From Anaerolineales bacterium (lineage in GTDB: Bacteria > Chloroflexota > Anaerolineae > Anaerolineales > Villigracilaceae): DNA of 64,000 nt. Location: NCBI GenBank assembly GCA_025056175.1, contig JANWWK010000061.1, positions 30,861 through 94,860 of the forward strand. The letters run 5' to 3'. Positions within the stretch are counted from its first letter, which is position 1. Each line of letters opens with the position of its first letter. This document shows positions 33,627 to 42,535 of the stretch, piece after piece. The position numbers and the translations under genes are program-made. Under the pieces are notes generated by a model, which saw nothing but the letters and a program-made list of their open reading frames with translations, did not search any database and was not told the origin of the DNA.

Positions 33627-34601
33627 ATGCCTCACATTCACTATTATTTTGGCAACGATGAGTACGCCCTCCGCCAGCAGGCGAAGCGGTTCCATGTACT
33701 TTTTTCCGACCCGACCACCGCCGAGATGAACACCTCGCGCCTGGATGCGCGCGCAATCAGTGAAAATGAACTGAATAACGCGGTCTCATCCATGCCATTC
33801 CTGGCATCGCAGCGATTGGTGATTCTGGAAAACGTCTCCAAACGTTACGGCGGACAGGAAGGCCACAAAAAATTCACCGCATTTCTGGAAAGCGTGCCCC
33901 CCTTTACCCAACTGGTCATCCTCGACCACGAAGAAGTCAAAGAAAAAGACATCCCCAATCACTGGATGGTGAAATGGGCAGCCAAACACGCCGAGATTGC
34001 CGAAGCCAGAGCCTTTTTGCTCCCCAAAGCGCGTGAAATGCCGGCCTGGATTGTGGCCGAGGCCAAACGACAGGGAGGCAGCATCGAACCAGGCGCGGCA
34101 GCACGCCTGGCCGAAATGACCGGCGAAAACACCCGTCAGGCTGCACAGGAAATTACGAAACTGCTGACCTACGTCAACTACGCTCATCCGATTGGACTGG
34201 AGGATGTCGAGGCGGTCAGCATCGTGACCGCCAGCGCGGACGTGTTCGAGCTGGTGGATGCGCTCGGAAACCGGGACGGACGGAAATCGCAACGTTTGCT
34301 GCACCGCCTGCTGGAAGAACGGGATGCCTTCGAGCTTTTCGGTATGGTCGTTCGGCAGTTCCGCCTGCTGACAATTGCCCGCGAGGTGATGGACGAAAGC
34401 GGCACCCTCGAAGAAGCGGTGTCAGCACTGGGAACACACCCGTTCGTTGCCGAAAAAGCCTGGAACCAGACCCGCAAGTTTAGCATGGAGACGCTCACAT
34501 CCATCTACCGCCGCCTGCTGGCAATGGACGAAGCCGCCAAAACCGGCGTGATGCCGCTGGACCTGGCGCTGGATACGTTTATTGTGGAATTGACCAGATA
34601 G
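33627..34601 (+). CDS. holA: DNA polymerase III delta subunit
   Basis: This 324-residue clamp-loader subunit opens the beta ring. The N-terminal AAA-like fold has YYFGNDEYALRQQAKRF and LASQRLVILENVSK, a middle lid domain has AARLAEMTGENTRQAAQEITKLLTY, and the C-terminal collar domain has LVDALGNRDGRKSQRLLHRLLEE. Length is typical. The true start could be the first ATG used here, as a few residues precede the fold. Confidence 0.92.
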   Translation: MPHIHYYFGNDEYALRQQAKRFHVLFSDPTTAEMNTSRLDARAISENELNNAVSSMPFLASQRLVILENVSKRYGGQEGHKKFTAFLESVPPFTQLVILDHEEVKEKDIPNHWMVKWAAKHAEIAEARAFLLPKAREMPAWIVAEAKRQGGSIEPGAAARLAEMTGENTRQAAQEITKLLTYVNYAHPIGLEDVEAVSIVTASADVFELVDALGNRDGRKSQRLLHRLLEERDAFELFGMVVRQFRLLTIAREVMDESGTLEEAVSALGTHPFVAEKAWNQTRKFSMETLTSIYRRLLAMDEAAKTGVMPLDLALDTFIVELTR

Positions 34602-34622
34602 GACGGAATTCATTCCGTCTTT
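34602..34622. terminator. Terminator after holA
   Basis: GACGGAAT (34602-34609) pairs with ATTCCGTC (34612-34619), followed by TTT. It lies between two convergent genes. Confidence 0.75.
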
Positions 34623-34628
34623 CCTGTT

Positions 34629-34919
34629 CTACACAAACTCCCCGCCCGATTCCACCCGCCGTTCCAGCAAGTTGCGGTTCTTATCGAACTTCAACCCAAC
34701 CTCAATTTGCTGATAGCAATAGCGGCTGCCATCGCCAATCAGCACCTTGCGGGCATAGTACACATCTCCCCCGTCTTCATATTCCACGCTCAAATCGTTA
34801 TCCAAATCTACGCGGCCTTCAATGATTTCGCCGCAGCGTTTGCATTGCACCTGGAAACGGTAATATCGCTTTTCTGGTCTGGGGTTCAGGCGGCCAAACA
34901 GTTTTTGCAAAAAGTTCAT
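34629..34919 (-). CDS. Small hypothetical protein with a CxxC pair
   Basis: This 96-residue protein begins MNFLQKLFGRLNPRP and has one CKRC pair in VQCKRCGEIIEGRVDLDND, then beta strands to the end. I do not recognise a named family; a single zinc or redox pair is possible. It begins three bases after the stop of the glycosyltransferase gene and so is probably the last gene of the envelope cluster. Confidence 0.7.
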   Translation of the reverse strand: MNFLQKLFGRLNPRPEKRYYRFQVQCKRCGEIIEGRVDLDNDLSVEYEDGGDVYYARKVLIGDGSRYCYQQIEVGLKFDKNRNLLERRVESGGEFV

Positions 34920-34922
34920 CGG

Positions 34923-36026
34923 TCACTCCTTTTGGCTGACGAAATTCAACGCTTCGACAAACATCGCTACCATTCGCTCCAGATTGATTTCTTCGGAAAC
35001 AATCCGATACGATTCTGCTCCCATACGGTGCAGGCGAGGCAAGTCACTTAAGGCTTCCTGCAAAGCAAACAAAAGCGCAAAATCATCTTCCGGTGGAATT
35101 TGCCAGCCATTTTCAGGACGTACCAGGTCATCCTGGGTGCCATCGCCTCTGGCAACAATCACCGGCAAGCCGTAGGACATGGCTTGCTGTACGGCCAGTC
35201 CTCCTGTACCGGGCAGGACGAACAGGTCAGCAGCCAGGAAGTAGGGGGTCAGTTCCGCGCCATGTTTTGCACCCACAAATTCGGCAGAAGGGTAAATGCT
35301 GCGGGCAAGAATGCGCGCGGATTCCAGGTCTGGTCCCTCGCCGACAATCACCAATCGGGGCTGGAGATGCGCGGGAAGTTCGGCACAAGCCTTCAGCAGC
35401 GCAGGAATCCGCTTCCTCGCCTGAATCCGCCCCACGAACAGGACGCACGGCCTCAGCGGGGAAGCCTCCCGCCGGGGCAGGGGATGTTTGGGGGCAGGCG
35501 CAACCGCATTGGGTGCGACGAAAATCCGGTCAGCCGGGAATCCACAAGCGGCATATTGCTCGGCCCCGCGCGCTGAATAGGCGATGAGTGCGTCGAAACT
35601 TTGCAGGAAACGATTGCGCAGCACAGACAGGATGCCGCGCGAAGCAGGCGCACCCAACCCCCAGCCAAGCACCGGCCTCCCACGTCGTTTCATCCAGGCA
35701 ATGGCAGCAGGCGAAGAAAGATAGCGAAAATTGGCTTCGACAATCAACGCGTCGGGGTTTTCACGCTCCAGCCAGGGGAGAACGCCGCGCTGATAGCAGG
35801 CGTATAGCGGAGACTGGGGGTCGAAAAAGTGCAGGTTATGGCCAGAGACATACTTCGTGCGGTCTAATGCCTGAGCAGTGGCAATGCCTTCGACCGGCAG
35901 GGGTTGACCGGCAAAGAGAGTCAGGCCCTCAGAACAGGCGGCAGCCAGCGCATCGAAAAACGGTGCGCGATAAGCAGGCAAAACGCGCTGGATGATAGCA
36001 AGACGGCCGGGAAAGGAAGCGGTCAT
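34923..36026 (-). CDS. Glycosyltransferase (GT-B fold, GT4-like)
   Basis: In this 367-residue enzyme the N-terminal half has QRVLPAYRAPFFDALA, and the C-terminal half has PCVLFVGRIQARKRIPALL, VIVGEGPDLESARI, and the donor-site stretch LFVLPGTGGLAVQQAMSYGLPVI with the EX7E-like region altered (the first acidic residue is replaced in PGTGGLAVQ). It transfers a nucleotide-sugar residue to an unknown acceptor. The ATG at 36026 overlaps the upstream membrane-protein gene by four bases. Confidence 0.88.
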   Translation of the reverse strand: MTASFPGRLAIIQRVLPAYRAPFFDALAAACSEGLTLFAGQPLPVEGIATAQALDRTKYVSGHNLHFFDPQSPLYACYQRGVLPWLERENPDALIVEANFRYLSSPAAIAWMKRRGRPVLGWGLGAPASRGILSVLRNRFLQSFDALIAYSARGAEQYAACGFPADRIFVAPNAVAPAPKHPLPRREASPLRPCVLFVGRIQARKRIPALLKACAELPAHLQPRLVIVGEGPDLESARILARSIYPSAEFVGAKHGAELTPYFLAADLFVLPGTGGLAVQQAMSYGLPVIVARGDGTQDDLVRPENGWQIPPEDDFALLFALQEALSDLPRLHRMGAESYRIVSEEINLERMVAMFVEALNFVSQKE

Positions 36027-37462
36027 TTGGAACAGCGGGTAAAAATAATAGCAGCATCGTCCTCGTATTGCGGACACCATTGGGGCGCGGCTCTGAGGTT
36101 CTCAACACTCTGCCCGGCTTCTTTCTGGAAAAAGAGCAGGTTAATCCCATAGCGGTCGAACAACCTCTGCCCTTCGAGGCTGGCTTCTTCCATGATGAGA
36201 TATTCTTTCCACTGTTCAGGAGGATACACCTCGAAGCGGGTATCAATCCAAACCGGACGTTCAGGCAAAGCAAAGATAAGGTAGCTGGAACTCGCCAGGT
36301 CGGCCCACATAGGGCCAGGGAGTTCAGGGTGCATTTTGAGCCAGGCAGCCGCCTGAACCGGGGTCGAATACCAAAGAGGAATCTCCAGGCTGGAAAACCA
36401 CGCCTGGCGAGGGCCCGGCAAAGATAGCAAAGAGGTCGCCAGGATAATGAAACTCACTGCATAATTCGTGCGGGATTGAACCTGAGCAGGAGGCGGGTCG
36501 AGCAGTTTTTGAAGAACAGGGGGCAAGATGCGGCTGGTTAACGGCGCAATGATGAACAAAAACCAGATAACATAACGAATCCCAACGATTGCCAGCACGC
36601 CAAAGGAAAGGTATAAGCTCCATTCCAGCCACGTGGGGCGTTTGTTTGAAAACAAAGCCAATAACGGAAACGCCACGAGCCAGGCATAGAAGATGTTCAT
36701 TTGCCAGCCGATATTACTGGAGGCCACCCATTCTGCGCTGTACATCTGGATAGATGGATTACGCATCATAAACGCCACATGCGTCCAGGCATTGATTCCG
36801 CGCGGGTTGATGAGGGTGGCAATCAGCGCCAGTACGGTCCACAATAGCAGATGCTTGCGCAGGCCATTTCCAAAGACAAAAAACAGAGCGCACAACGCAA
36901 ACAGCATCGGAAAGGACCCATGCAAATTCACCCATAACACACCGCAAACCGGCAACAGCCATAAAGTATTTTTTTTCTGTTCATTCCATTGCCACAGGCT
37001 CCAGAAAACGAGCGCAAACAGGAGATAGGTGAAAAGCTGTGGGCGGAATGACCAGTTGTTGCTCCCAGCCAAAGCCGAAAGCAACATTAGAAACGAAGCC
37101 AGGCGCGGGCCACACTGTTGGCATGAGATGACCCATAGCAGACTATAGGCCAGGGAGAGAATCACCCCGCGCGCCAGGAAAGAAAGGGTCAGACCACCTC
37201 CATCATACAAAATCGCCAGAAGCACGGCTGATAACCAGGAAGGATGTACTACAGGTTGGCCAAACCGGGTGTAACTATAGGTTTCTACCTGCGGAACACT
37301 GCCGCTGGCAAGCACATCCCGACCCAGCCGTAGATACCACCAGTAATCAAACGGCACAACTGGCAAGATGAACGCGACCAACAGGACAACCAGCAAACCC
37401 AGGCTCAGCCATAACCAACGATAGGATAGTGGGTATTCTTGCGCCATGATGCCCATATTCAT
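36023..37462 (-). CDS. Polytopic membrane protein of the envelope cluster
   Basis: This 479-residue protein has about ten to twelve membrane helices and a C-terminal extracytoplasmic domain of about 110 residues (PVQAAAWLKMHPELPGPMWAD..., RPVWIDTRFEVYPPEQWKEY). The periplasmic-type tail resembles that of lipid-linked glycosyltransferases or polymerases (GT39/83-like), but I cannot identify the acidic catalytic pair. It overlaps FkbM upstream and the glycosyltransferase downstream by four bases each. The start may be residue 6 (MAQEYPLS). Confidence 0.75.
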   Translation of the reverse strand: MNMGIMAQEYPLSYRWLWLSLGLLVVLLVAFILPVVPFDYWWYLRLGRDVLASGSVPQVETYSYTRFGQPVVHPSWLSAVLLAILYDGGGLTLSFLARGVILSLAYSLLWVISCQQCGPRLASFLMLLSALAGSNNWSFRPQLFTYLLFALVFWSLWQWNEQKKNTLWLLPVCGVLWVNLHGSFPMLFALCALFFVFGNGLRKHLLLWTVLALIATLINPRGINAWTHVAFMMRNPSIQMYSAEWVASSNIGWQMNIFYAWLVAFPLLALFSNKRPTWLEWSLYLSFGVLAIVGIRYVIWFLFIIAPLTSRILPPVLQKLLDPPPAQVQSRTNYAVSFIILATSLLSLPGPRQAWFSSLEIPLWYSTPVQAAAWLKMHPELPGPMWADLASSSYLIFALPERPVWIDTRFEVYPPEQWKEYLIMEEASLEGQRLFDRYGINLLFFQKEAGQSVENLRAAPQWCPQYEDDAAIIFTRCSK

Positions 37463-38322
37463 CCGCTTTCAAACGTTGCAACCAGATACGCCTTCCAGCC
37501 CAGTCTTTCAGGCCTTGTAATAACGGGATAGCCGGTGGACATTTGATGTAAAGTGTACCCCGCTTCGGTCAGAGCATGCCAGGCAGCCTGCTCTGATTCG
37601 GGGCCGTGCAGTTCCAGGAACAGAATCGGATGATGCTCGTTGAGAATGCGCTTCATGCCGGGCAAAGCCAGCACCTCGCCGCCTTCGATGTCCATCTTGA
37701 CCAAATCGGGCGGGGGATTGCCCTGTTCATAGACGAACTCATCCAGCGAGAGCGCGCGAACGCGAATTTCGGCCTGATACCGTTCCCCATGCCGCCCGGC
37801 GGAGCCGACGGCCTTGCCCATGCCTGCCGAGGAATGCACCAGAAAGGCGATTTCCCCACCCTGCGCGGCCACTGCTGCCTCAATGAGCGTGATACGGTGT
37901 TCGAGTGCGTTCAGTGCCACGTTTCGGCGAATCCGTTCTGCGTTGGCAGGCAGAGCCTCGAAGGCAAATACCCTGCCATCGGGCCGGGTGTGATGCGCCA
38001 GGAGCAAAGAAACGTAGCCAATGTTCGCGCCCACATCATAGACCGTCATCCCCGGCTTGAGAAAGGCGCGCGCGGCTTGCGCCAGTTCGGGTTCGTAAGT
38101 TCCCAGCCAGCGGCTTTTTTCGGCTTTGAGATTGAGCAAGATTTTGTAGCCCTTCAAATCCCCGGCGGCAATTTCAACCTCGCTCAAGCCGGGTTCGACC
38201 GCCGCGTTCATCGCTCCGCGAATCAGCCGCGCCAGAGGCGGAAAGCGATAAATAACCTGTTTGACCGGCAAGGGCAGGATGCGGGCGAGCAGGGAAAAGA
38301 GTGGGAAAAAAGTCTGTTTCAT
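37459..38322 (-). CDS. FkbM family methyltransferase
   Basis: This 287-residue SAM-dependent O-methyltransferase has motif I in VYDVGANIGYVSLLLAHH (about 95-112), FAFEALPANAERIRRNVALN, and the FkbM feature PDLVKMDIEGGEVLALPGM followed by FLELHG. It likely methylates a sugar of the polymer made by the neighbouring genes. A short N-terminal hydrophobic segment is present. Confidence 0.9.
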   Translation of the reverse strand: MKQTFFPLFSLLARILPLPVKQVIYRFPPLARLIRGAMNAAVEPGLSEVEIAAGDLKGYKILLNLKAEKSRWLGTYEPELAQAARAFLKPGMTVYDVGANIGYVSLLLAHHTRPDGRVFAFEALPANAERIRRNVALNALEHRITLIEAAVAAQGGEIAFLVHSSAGMGKAVGSAGRHGERYQAEIRVRALSLDEFVYEQGNPPPDLVKMDIEGGEVLALPGMKRILNEHHPILFLELHGPESEQAAWHALTEAGYTLHQMSTGYPVITRPERLGWKAYLVATFESG

Positions 38323-38341
38323 GCGTAATGCGTAATTGGTT

Positions 38342-38764
38342 TCACCCTATGTGGGGGGCGGAATAGGCAGGGGATTTATGAACGTGTACGACTTGCCAGG
38401 CTCCATTGAACTTCACCATCACACGGCTTTCGTTGTGAGCGGCAACTTTTACACCCTGCGGCGTATCCGTGCTGACCAGCAAAGTGTAACTGGCAATTGC
38501 CATCTCACCGTAGTGCTGGATTTTCAGGTTCGCCAGGTCGAAACGTGTCGGTGCAGGTTCACCTTCCGCGCCAAAGACCGTCCCACGCCTGGCATTGGAC
38601 TCCATCATGAACGCATGGAAGGACAGTCCATCAATCCGATGCGGCGTCACCCACCACTCATACAGCGTCAAATCAGGGTGGGTTGTCTCGTAATAAACCT
38701 TCACATCATTTTCATTAATCACCTTCAAGTGGCGCAACAGGAACTCTTTAACTTCCGCTTCCAT
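38342..38764 (-). CDS. SnoaL-like/DUF4440-type protein
   Basis: This 140-residue protein has the cone-shaped alpha+beta (NTF2-like) pattern: VKEFLLRHLKVINENDVKVYYETTHPDLTLYEW (shortened), later YGEMAIASYTLLVST and WQVVHVHKSPA, close to the CaMKII-association / DUF4440 group. No catalytic residues can be assigned. It is placed inside the glycan cluster but with gaps on both sides (19 and 49 bases), so it may be a passenger gene. Confidence 0.75.
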   Translation of the reverse strand: MEAEVKEFLLRHLKVINENDVKVYYETTHPDLTLYEWWVTPHRIDGLSFHAFMMESNARRGTVFGAEGEPAPTRFDLANLKIQHYGEMAIASYTLLVSTDTPQGVKVAAHNESRVMVKFNGAWQVVHVHKSPAYSAPHIG

Positions 38765-38813
38765 AAAAAGCATCCTTCAGGAAAATATGAAATATCGAAT
38801 AACGATTTACCAA

Positions 38814-39866
38814 TCACGAATTCCCTAACAACGCATCCAAATACTTTTCCATCATCACCCGCACATCGAAGGCAGCTTCGGCCCATGCGCGCGCCCCGGC
38901 CCGGAATGCTTCCTGATTCTGCAACACATACGCCAGTCCATGCGCCAGCGGCATCACATGCGGCGCTTCCAACTTCCAGGGGTTGGCCCCATAAGGTGCC
39001 ACCACCCCCGCATCGGGCGTCACCAACTCAGACAGCGAACCGGTATCGTAAGCCACCACCGGCAGACCGCATGCCAACGCTTCAATCACCGAATTCGGAC
39101 AGGCCGGATGGACATCTGCCGAAAATAACGCATGCGCCTGATTCATCCAGACCGGGATGTCCTCCCGTGCAACAACGCCGGCCCAGCGAATTGAAACAGG
39201 GCTTTTTGCGTTCCATTCCGATTTCAACACCTGACCGACTTCACCGACCACCACCAACTCCAGCGGTTTCGATACCAGTTTCGAGGCCACCTCGGCCAGC
39301 CGGACAGCATTCGCCAGCCCTCCTTCGTAGCCACCGCCCAGCGAACCTTCGACAACCAGCAGCCGATAGTGAGACAAACTGGTAACCTGTCCCAAAGGTT
39401 TATAAACATCCAAATCTACGCCATTATGCACAACAGAGAACGGCTTCTCGAGCCTGCCAAACCAATCATCCCACCAGGTACGCGAAAACGCGCTCTGGTA
39501 CACAATCTGGTCGGCCAAAAAGCGACGAATCAGGCTCAAGATGAAGTTACCATACTCCGCGCGCAGGGAATGTTTCAGCGAAACCGGCTTCTGCCGGTGG
39601 ATCCAGTTAATCCCATCCAGTCTCTGGACGATTCTCACGCCGCGTTGTTTGGCGCGATACAGGGCGGCTAACTCGCGCGTGCCGCCAATCACCAGCACAG
39701 CCTCATAGGGAGTATCACGCAAGTCGTTCGTCACCTGCAGCCCGTGTTTTTCCACCGCCCGAGAAAACTTGTGAAAAAACGAAACCATCCCCCCCACCCC
39801 AGAGACTTTGGGGACGATGCAAATGCGTAAGGAGCGATTGAAGGTCGAAGAGAGGCGATAAGTCAT
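38814..39866 (-). CDS. Glycosyltransferase family 4-like protein
   Basis: In this 350-residue GT-B enzyme, IVPKVSGVGGMVSFFHKF near the N-terminus and ALFSADVHPACPNSVIEALACGLPVVAYDTG near residue 260 (EX7E motif region) are typical of GT4 enzymes. The ATG at 39866 overlaps the hexapeptide acetyltransferase gene by four bases. An upstream extension would run through that gene. Confidence 0.9.
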   Translation of the reverse strand: MTYRLSSTFNRSLRICIVPKVSGVGGMVSFFHKFSRAVEKHGLQVTNDLRDTPYEAVLVIGGTRELAALYRAKQRGVRIVQRLDGINWIHRQKPVSLKHSLRAEYGNFILSLIRRFLADQIVYQSAFSRTWWDDWFGRLEKPFSVVHNGVDLDVYKPLGQVTSLSHYRLLVVEGSLGGGYEGGLANAVRLAEVASKLVSKPLELVVVGEVGQVLKSEWNAKSPVSIRWAGVVAREDIPVWMNQAHALFSADVHPACPNSVIEALACGLPVVAYDTGSLSELVTPDAGVVAPYGANPWKLEAPHVMPLAHGLAYVLQNQEAFRAGARAWAEAAFDVRVMMEKYLDALLGNS

Positions 39867-40306
39867 ATTTTTGTTTGCCGCTGCCCCACCTTCCTGGCCG
39901 GAATGCCAGCCCAGATTTCGTCTTCGCCGGTGGAGCATAGCAACACCGCGTTAGCACCCACCACCGTATTGCGTCCCACGCGCAGAATGCCCTCATCCCC
40001 CAAAACCTTTGCCCCCGCGCCGAGAATCGCACCCTCTTCCACAACAATGCCCTCGAAGCAGGATTCACTGGCCGGGCGATACACATCCGCCCGTCCCAGC
40101 GTCACACCCGGATAAATGCCAACATTCGCACCAATGACCGTTTTCGGATGAATGACTACCCCCATCCCGCCATGATGCAACCGAAAGCCGGGACCGATGT
40201 CCACCGAAAGCGGAATTTCCACCCCTAACAACTTCAGCAGAAAATAGGCCAGTTTGCCAAACCACCGGTTCTTGCGGGCATAAACCAGACGTTCGTAAAA
40301 CGACAT
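39863..40306 (-). CDS. Hexapeptide-repeat acetyltransferase (serine acetyltransferase-like)
   Basis: This 147-residue left-handed beta-helix protein has GPGFRLHHGGMGVVIHPKTVIGANVGIYPGVTLG (shortened) and [12 protein letters not shown], the CysE/WcaB pattern but without the CysE N-terminal helical domain. At the head of a glycan cluster it more likely acetylates a sugar than serine; cysE proper is at 25.7 kb. It is divergent from the deoxynucleoside kinase gene. Confidence 0.85.
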   Translation of the reverse strand: MSFYERLVYARKNRWFGKLAYFLLKLLGVEIPLSVDIGPGFRLHHGGMGVVIHPKTVIGANVGIYPGVTLGRADVYRPASESCFEGIVVEEGAILGAGAKVLGDEGILRVGRNTVVGANAVLLCSTGEDEIWAGIPARKVGQRQTKI

Positions 40307-40393
40307 ATTGCTATTATATCCGCTTCATCCGTTTCTCCATCCGCTTCCTGAATTATGGTATCCTTAACCATCATCTTCCCGGAGAACTGCCCG

Positions 40394-41029
40394 ATGTACA
40401 TCGCTATCGAAGGAGTGATTGGGGTCGGAAAGACCACCCTGGCGCGCCTGTTGCAACCGCGCTTTGAGAACGCAGAACTGCTGCTCGAAGTCTTCGAGGA
40501 AAACCCGTTTCTCTCTGATTTCTATAATGACCGCGCCCGTTACGCCTTCCAGACGCAGATTTTCTTTCTGCTGAGCCGCTACCGTCAGCAAAACTCCACC
40601 GTCCCGGCCATTTTGCAAAGTGGAAAACACCTGCTGGCCGATTACACTTTCGCCAAAGACGCGCTTTTTGCCCGCATCAACCTGCACGGCGACGAACTCG
40701 CCATGTATCACCGCGTCCACGAAGCCCTGGCGGAGAAAATCCCGCAACCAGACCTGACGGTGTATCTGGCGGCAAGTGTAGATACCCTCATGGCACGCAT
40801 CGCCCTGCGCGACCGCCCTTACGAGCGCACGATGGAACGTGCCTACATTGCCGAACTGGCTGCTGCTTACGACGAATTCTTTGCCCAAACCAAAACCCCT
40901 AAACTGCTGATAGATGCCAATACGTTTGACTTCGTGCGCTACCCGGAACACCTGCGGCTGATAGAAAACAAAATTCGTGCGGCCCTGGGAATGAGCCCCT
41001 ATCAGCCGCCCCTGCTCGATGGAGATTAA
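40394..41029 (+). CDS. Deoxynucleoside kinase (dGK/dAK type)
   Basis: This 211-residue enzyme phosphorylates deoxynucleosides for salvage. The P-loop GVIGVGKTTLARLL is at residues 7-20, followed by EVFEENPFLSDFYND, the family substrate stretch, DYTFAKDALFA (DRS-like motif replaced by DYT), and the LID RIALRDRPYERTM. The start at 40394 follows GGAGAA. The next gene begins one base after its stop. Confidence 0.9.
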   Translation: MYIAIEGVIGVGKTTLARLLQPRFENAELLLEVFEENPFLSDFYNDRARYAFQTQIFFLLSRYRQQNSTVPAILQSGKHLLADYTFAKDALFARINLHGDELAMYHRVHEALAEKIPQPDLTVYLAASVDTLMARIALRDRPYERTMERAYIAELAAAYDEFFAQTKTPKLLIDANTFDFVRYPEHLRLIENKIRAALGMSPYQPPLLDGD

Positions 41030-41030
41030 G

Positions 41031-42020
41031 ATGCGCATCACTCGCGATACCCTGCTCAAACTCGCGCGCGACTTCACCGAAAAACGCCTGATGCCCGACC
41101 GGAATGTGACCGCCGTCTTCCTGGTCGGCTCGGTGCGTCCGGAAGATGCTCCCCTCCCGCCGGTTGTAGATGTTGACTTACTGGTCATTTACAACGGTGA
41201 ACCGCCGCGTCCGCGCGAAATGGTTAAACTCTCCAACGAAATCCACCTGGACGTGACCTATGAAAACGCACGCGAATATGCCCAACCACGCGAACTGCGC
41301 GGCGACCCCTGGCGCGGCTGGATAATGTGGGACCCCCTGCTCCTGCACCAGAAAGGACGCTTCTTCGAGTACACGCAGTCCATTGTGAGGGCGCAATTTG
41401 AAGAACCAGAAAACCTGCTCAAACGCTGCCGTACCTTTGCTGTGCGGGCGCGCGAAGCCTGGAGCGCAATGACATTTGACCCACAAACCGCTTCCCCGCT
41501 CCACATTCTGGAGGCCGCCGCAGACGCTGCCAACGCTCTTGCCACGCTCTCCGGACCACCGTTACCCGAACGAAAACTGCTCGCTGAATTTCCTGCACGC
41601 GCCGAAGTGCTGGGTATGCCAGAACTCACCAGCAGTCTGTTACGGAGCATCACTGCAAACCTCGATACCAATCTCCTGCGCCAAAGCCTGCCGGCGTGGG
41701 AAACCTGTTTTCTCTCTGCTGCGCAGGCGACACTTGACGTACGGATTCACCCGGCACGACTAACCTACTACAAAACCGCCATTGAAACGCAACTCAGCGG
41801 AGACCTGCCGGCCGCTGCCTTTTGGCCCTTGCTTTATACCTGGGCACTTTCGATAAAGGCGGGGCTTTCCACCACCGAAGCAGAAAGCGCATGGCAGGAA
41901 TTCTTACGACATACCGGGCTGGATACCACGAGCGCATCAGAACGCCTGGAGGCGCTGGATTCCTTTCTGGACAGGGTCGAAGAAACCCTGGAGCGCATCG
42001 CTGCCGAAAGCGGCCTGTAA
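41031..42020 (+). CDS. Nucleotidyltransferase-fold protein
   Basis: This 329-residue protein has GSVRPEDAPLPPVVDVDLLV at about 29-48, which fits the G-S...D-x-D metal motif of the polymerase-beta nucleotidyltransferase fold. The longer C-terminal part is helical (about 120-329) without a recognised motif. Its substrate is unknown. The start at 41031 follows GGAG inside the end of the kinase gene, so both are read together. It is the last gene before the proposed replication origin. Confidence 0.75.
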   Translation: MRITRDTLLKLARDFTEKRLMPDRNVTAVFLVGSVRPEDAPLPPVVDVDLLVIYNGEPPRPREMVKLSNEIHLDVTYENAREYAQPRELRGDPWRGWIMWDPLLLHQKGRFFEYTQSIVRAQFEEPENLLKRCRTFAVRAREAWSAMTFDPQTASPLHILEAAADAANALATLSGPPLPERKLLAEFPARAEVLGMPELTSSLLRSITANLDTNLLRQSLPAWETCFLSAAQATLDVRIHPARLTYYKTAIETQLSGDLPAAAFWPLLYTWALSIKAGLSTTEAESAWQEFLRHTGLDTTSASERLEALDSFLDRVEETLERIAAESGL

Positions 42021-42535
42021 CTCCGGTTGTCCACATTTAGGCATTGCAAAAACATATCAAAACCATGACAATTTGCTATCTTCCCATAAAACCTGTGGAT
42101 AACTGCCAAAAAACTGTGGATAACTGACTCACTCTGTGGAAAACCTGCTCAATTGTTCCAAACATCACAGAGCAAAGCACCCCCAGATATGGGGGGCATT
42201 TTTCTTTTTCCCAAAATATGGGCGCTAACCGGAAATCGGCTAAACCGCATCGACTCCATTTTTCCAGAGTTATCCACAACTGCGTCAGGTTACCATCTTG
42301 GCAATGACCGCCAGATATGGGGGCAACCTTTCCCGGTCAGGAGAATTATGGCGGCAGGTGTCACGCTATCCACATATCCACATCCCCTACTACGGCTTCT
42401 GATTCGACACATTTTATACACATTTTCCCTGCAAAGAGGCTCTTCCCAAAATGCTTGTATTGCATATCGGAATCCTGTACAATCGTGTTGAGAAGCAAGG
42501 CTGGCCTTTGTTATCACCCAGAAGGGAGCGTCACT
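42021..42535. other. oriC: Candidate chromosomal replication origin (oriC), 515 bases without a gene
   Basis: DnaA boxes (TTATCCACA or complement): perfect copies at 42094-42102 and 42115-42123 (minus) and 42270-42278 (plus). One-mismatch copies lie at 42027-42035, 42135-42143, 42366-42374 and 42374-42382. The three minus boxes are 21 and 20 bases apart, two helical turns. An AT-rich part (42040-42092) and another (42401-42425) could unwind. A separate motif CCAGATATGGGGG occurs at 42183-42195 and 42311-42323, with a variant CCCAAAATATGGG at 42210-42222. The + strand is C-rich to the left and G-rich to the right in hand counts, and two parS sites lie 14 kb to the left. dnaA, dnaN and gyrB are not in the window. 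Confidence 0.8.
42455..42483 (+). promoter_or_regulatory. Promoter of spoVS at the edge of the origin region
   Basis: TTGTAT (42455-42460), 17 bases, TACAAT (42478-42483); start near 42490. The DnaA boxes at 42366-42382 lie about 75 bases upstream of the -35. Confidence 0.65.

Noticed and set aside
39863..40306. Second serine acetyltransferase for cysteine synthesis
   Set aside because: It lacks the CysE N-terminal domain and heads a glycan cluster, so a sugar acetyltransferase is more likely.
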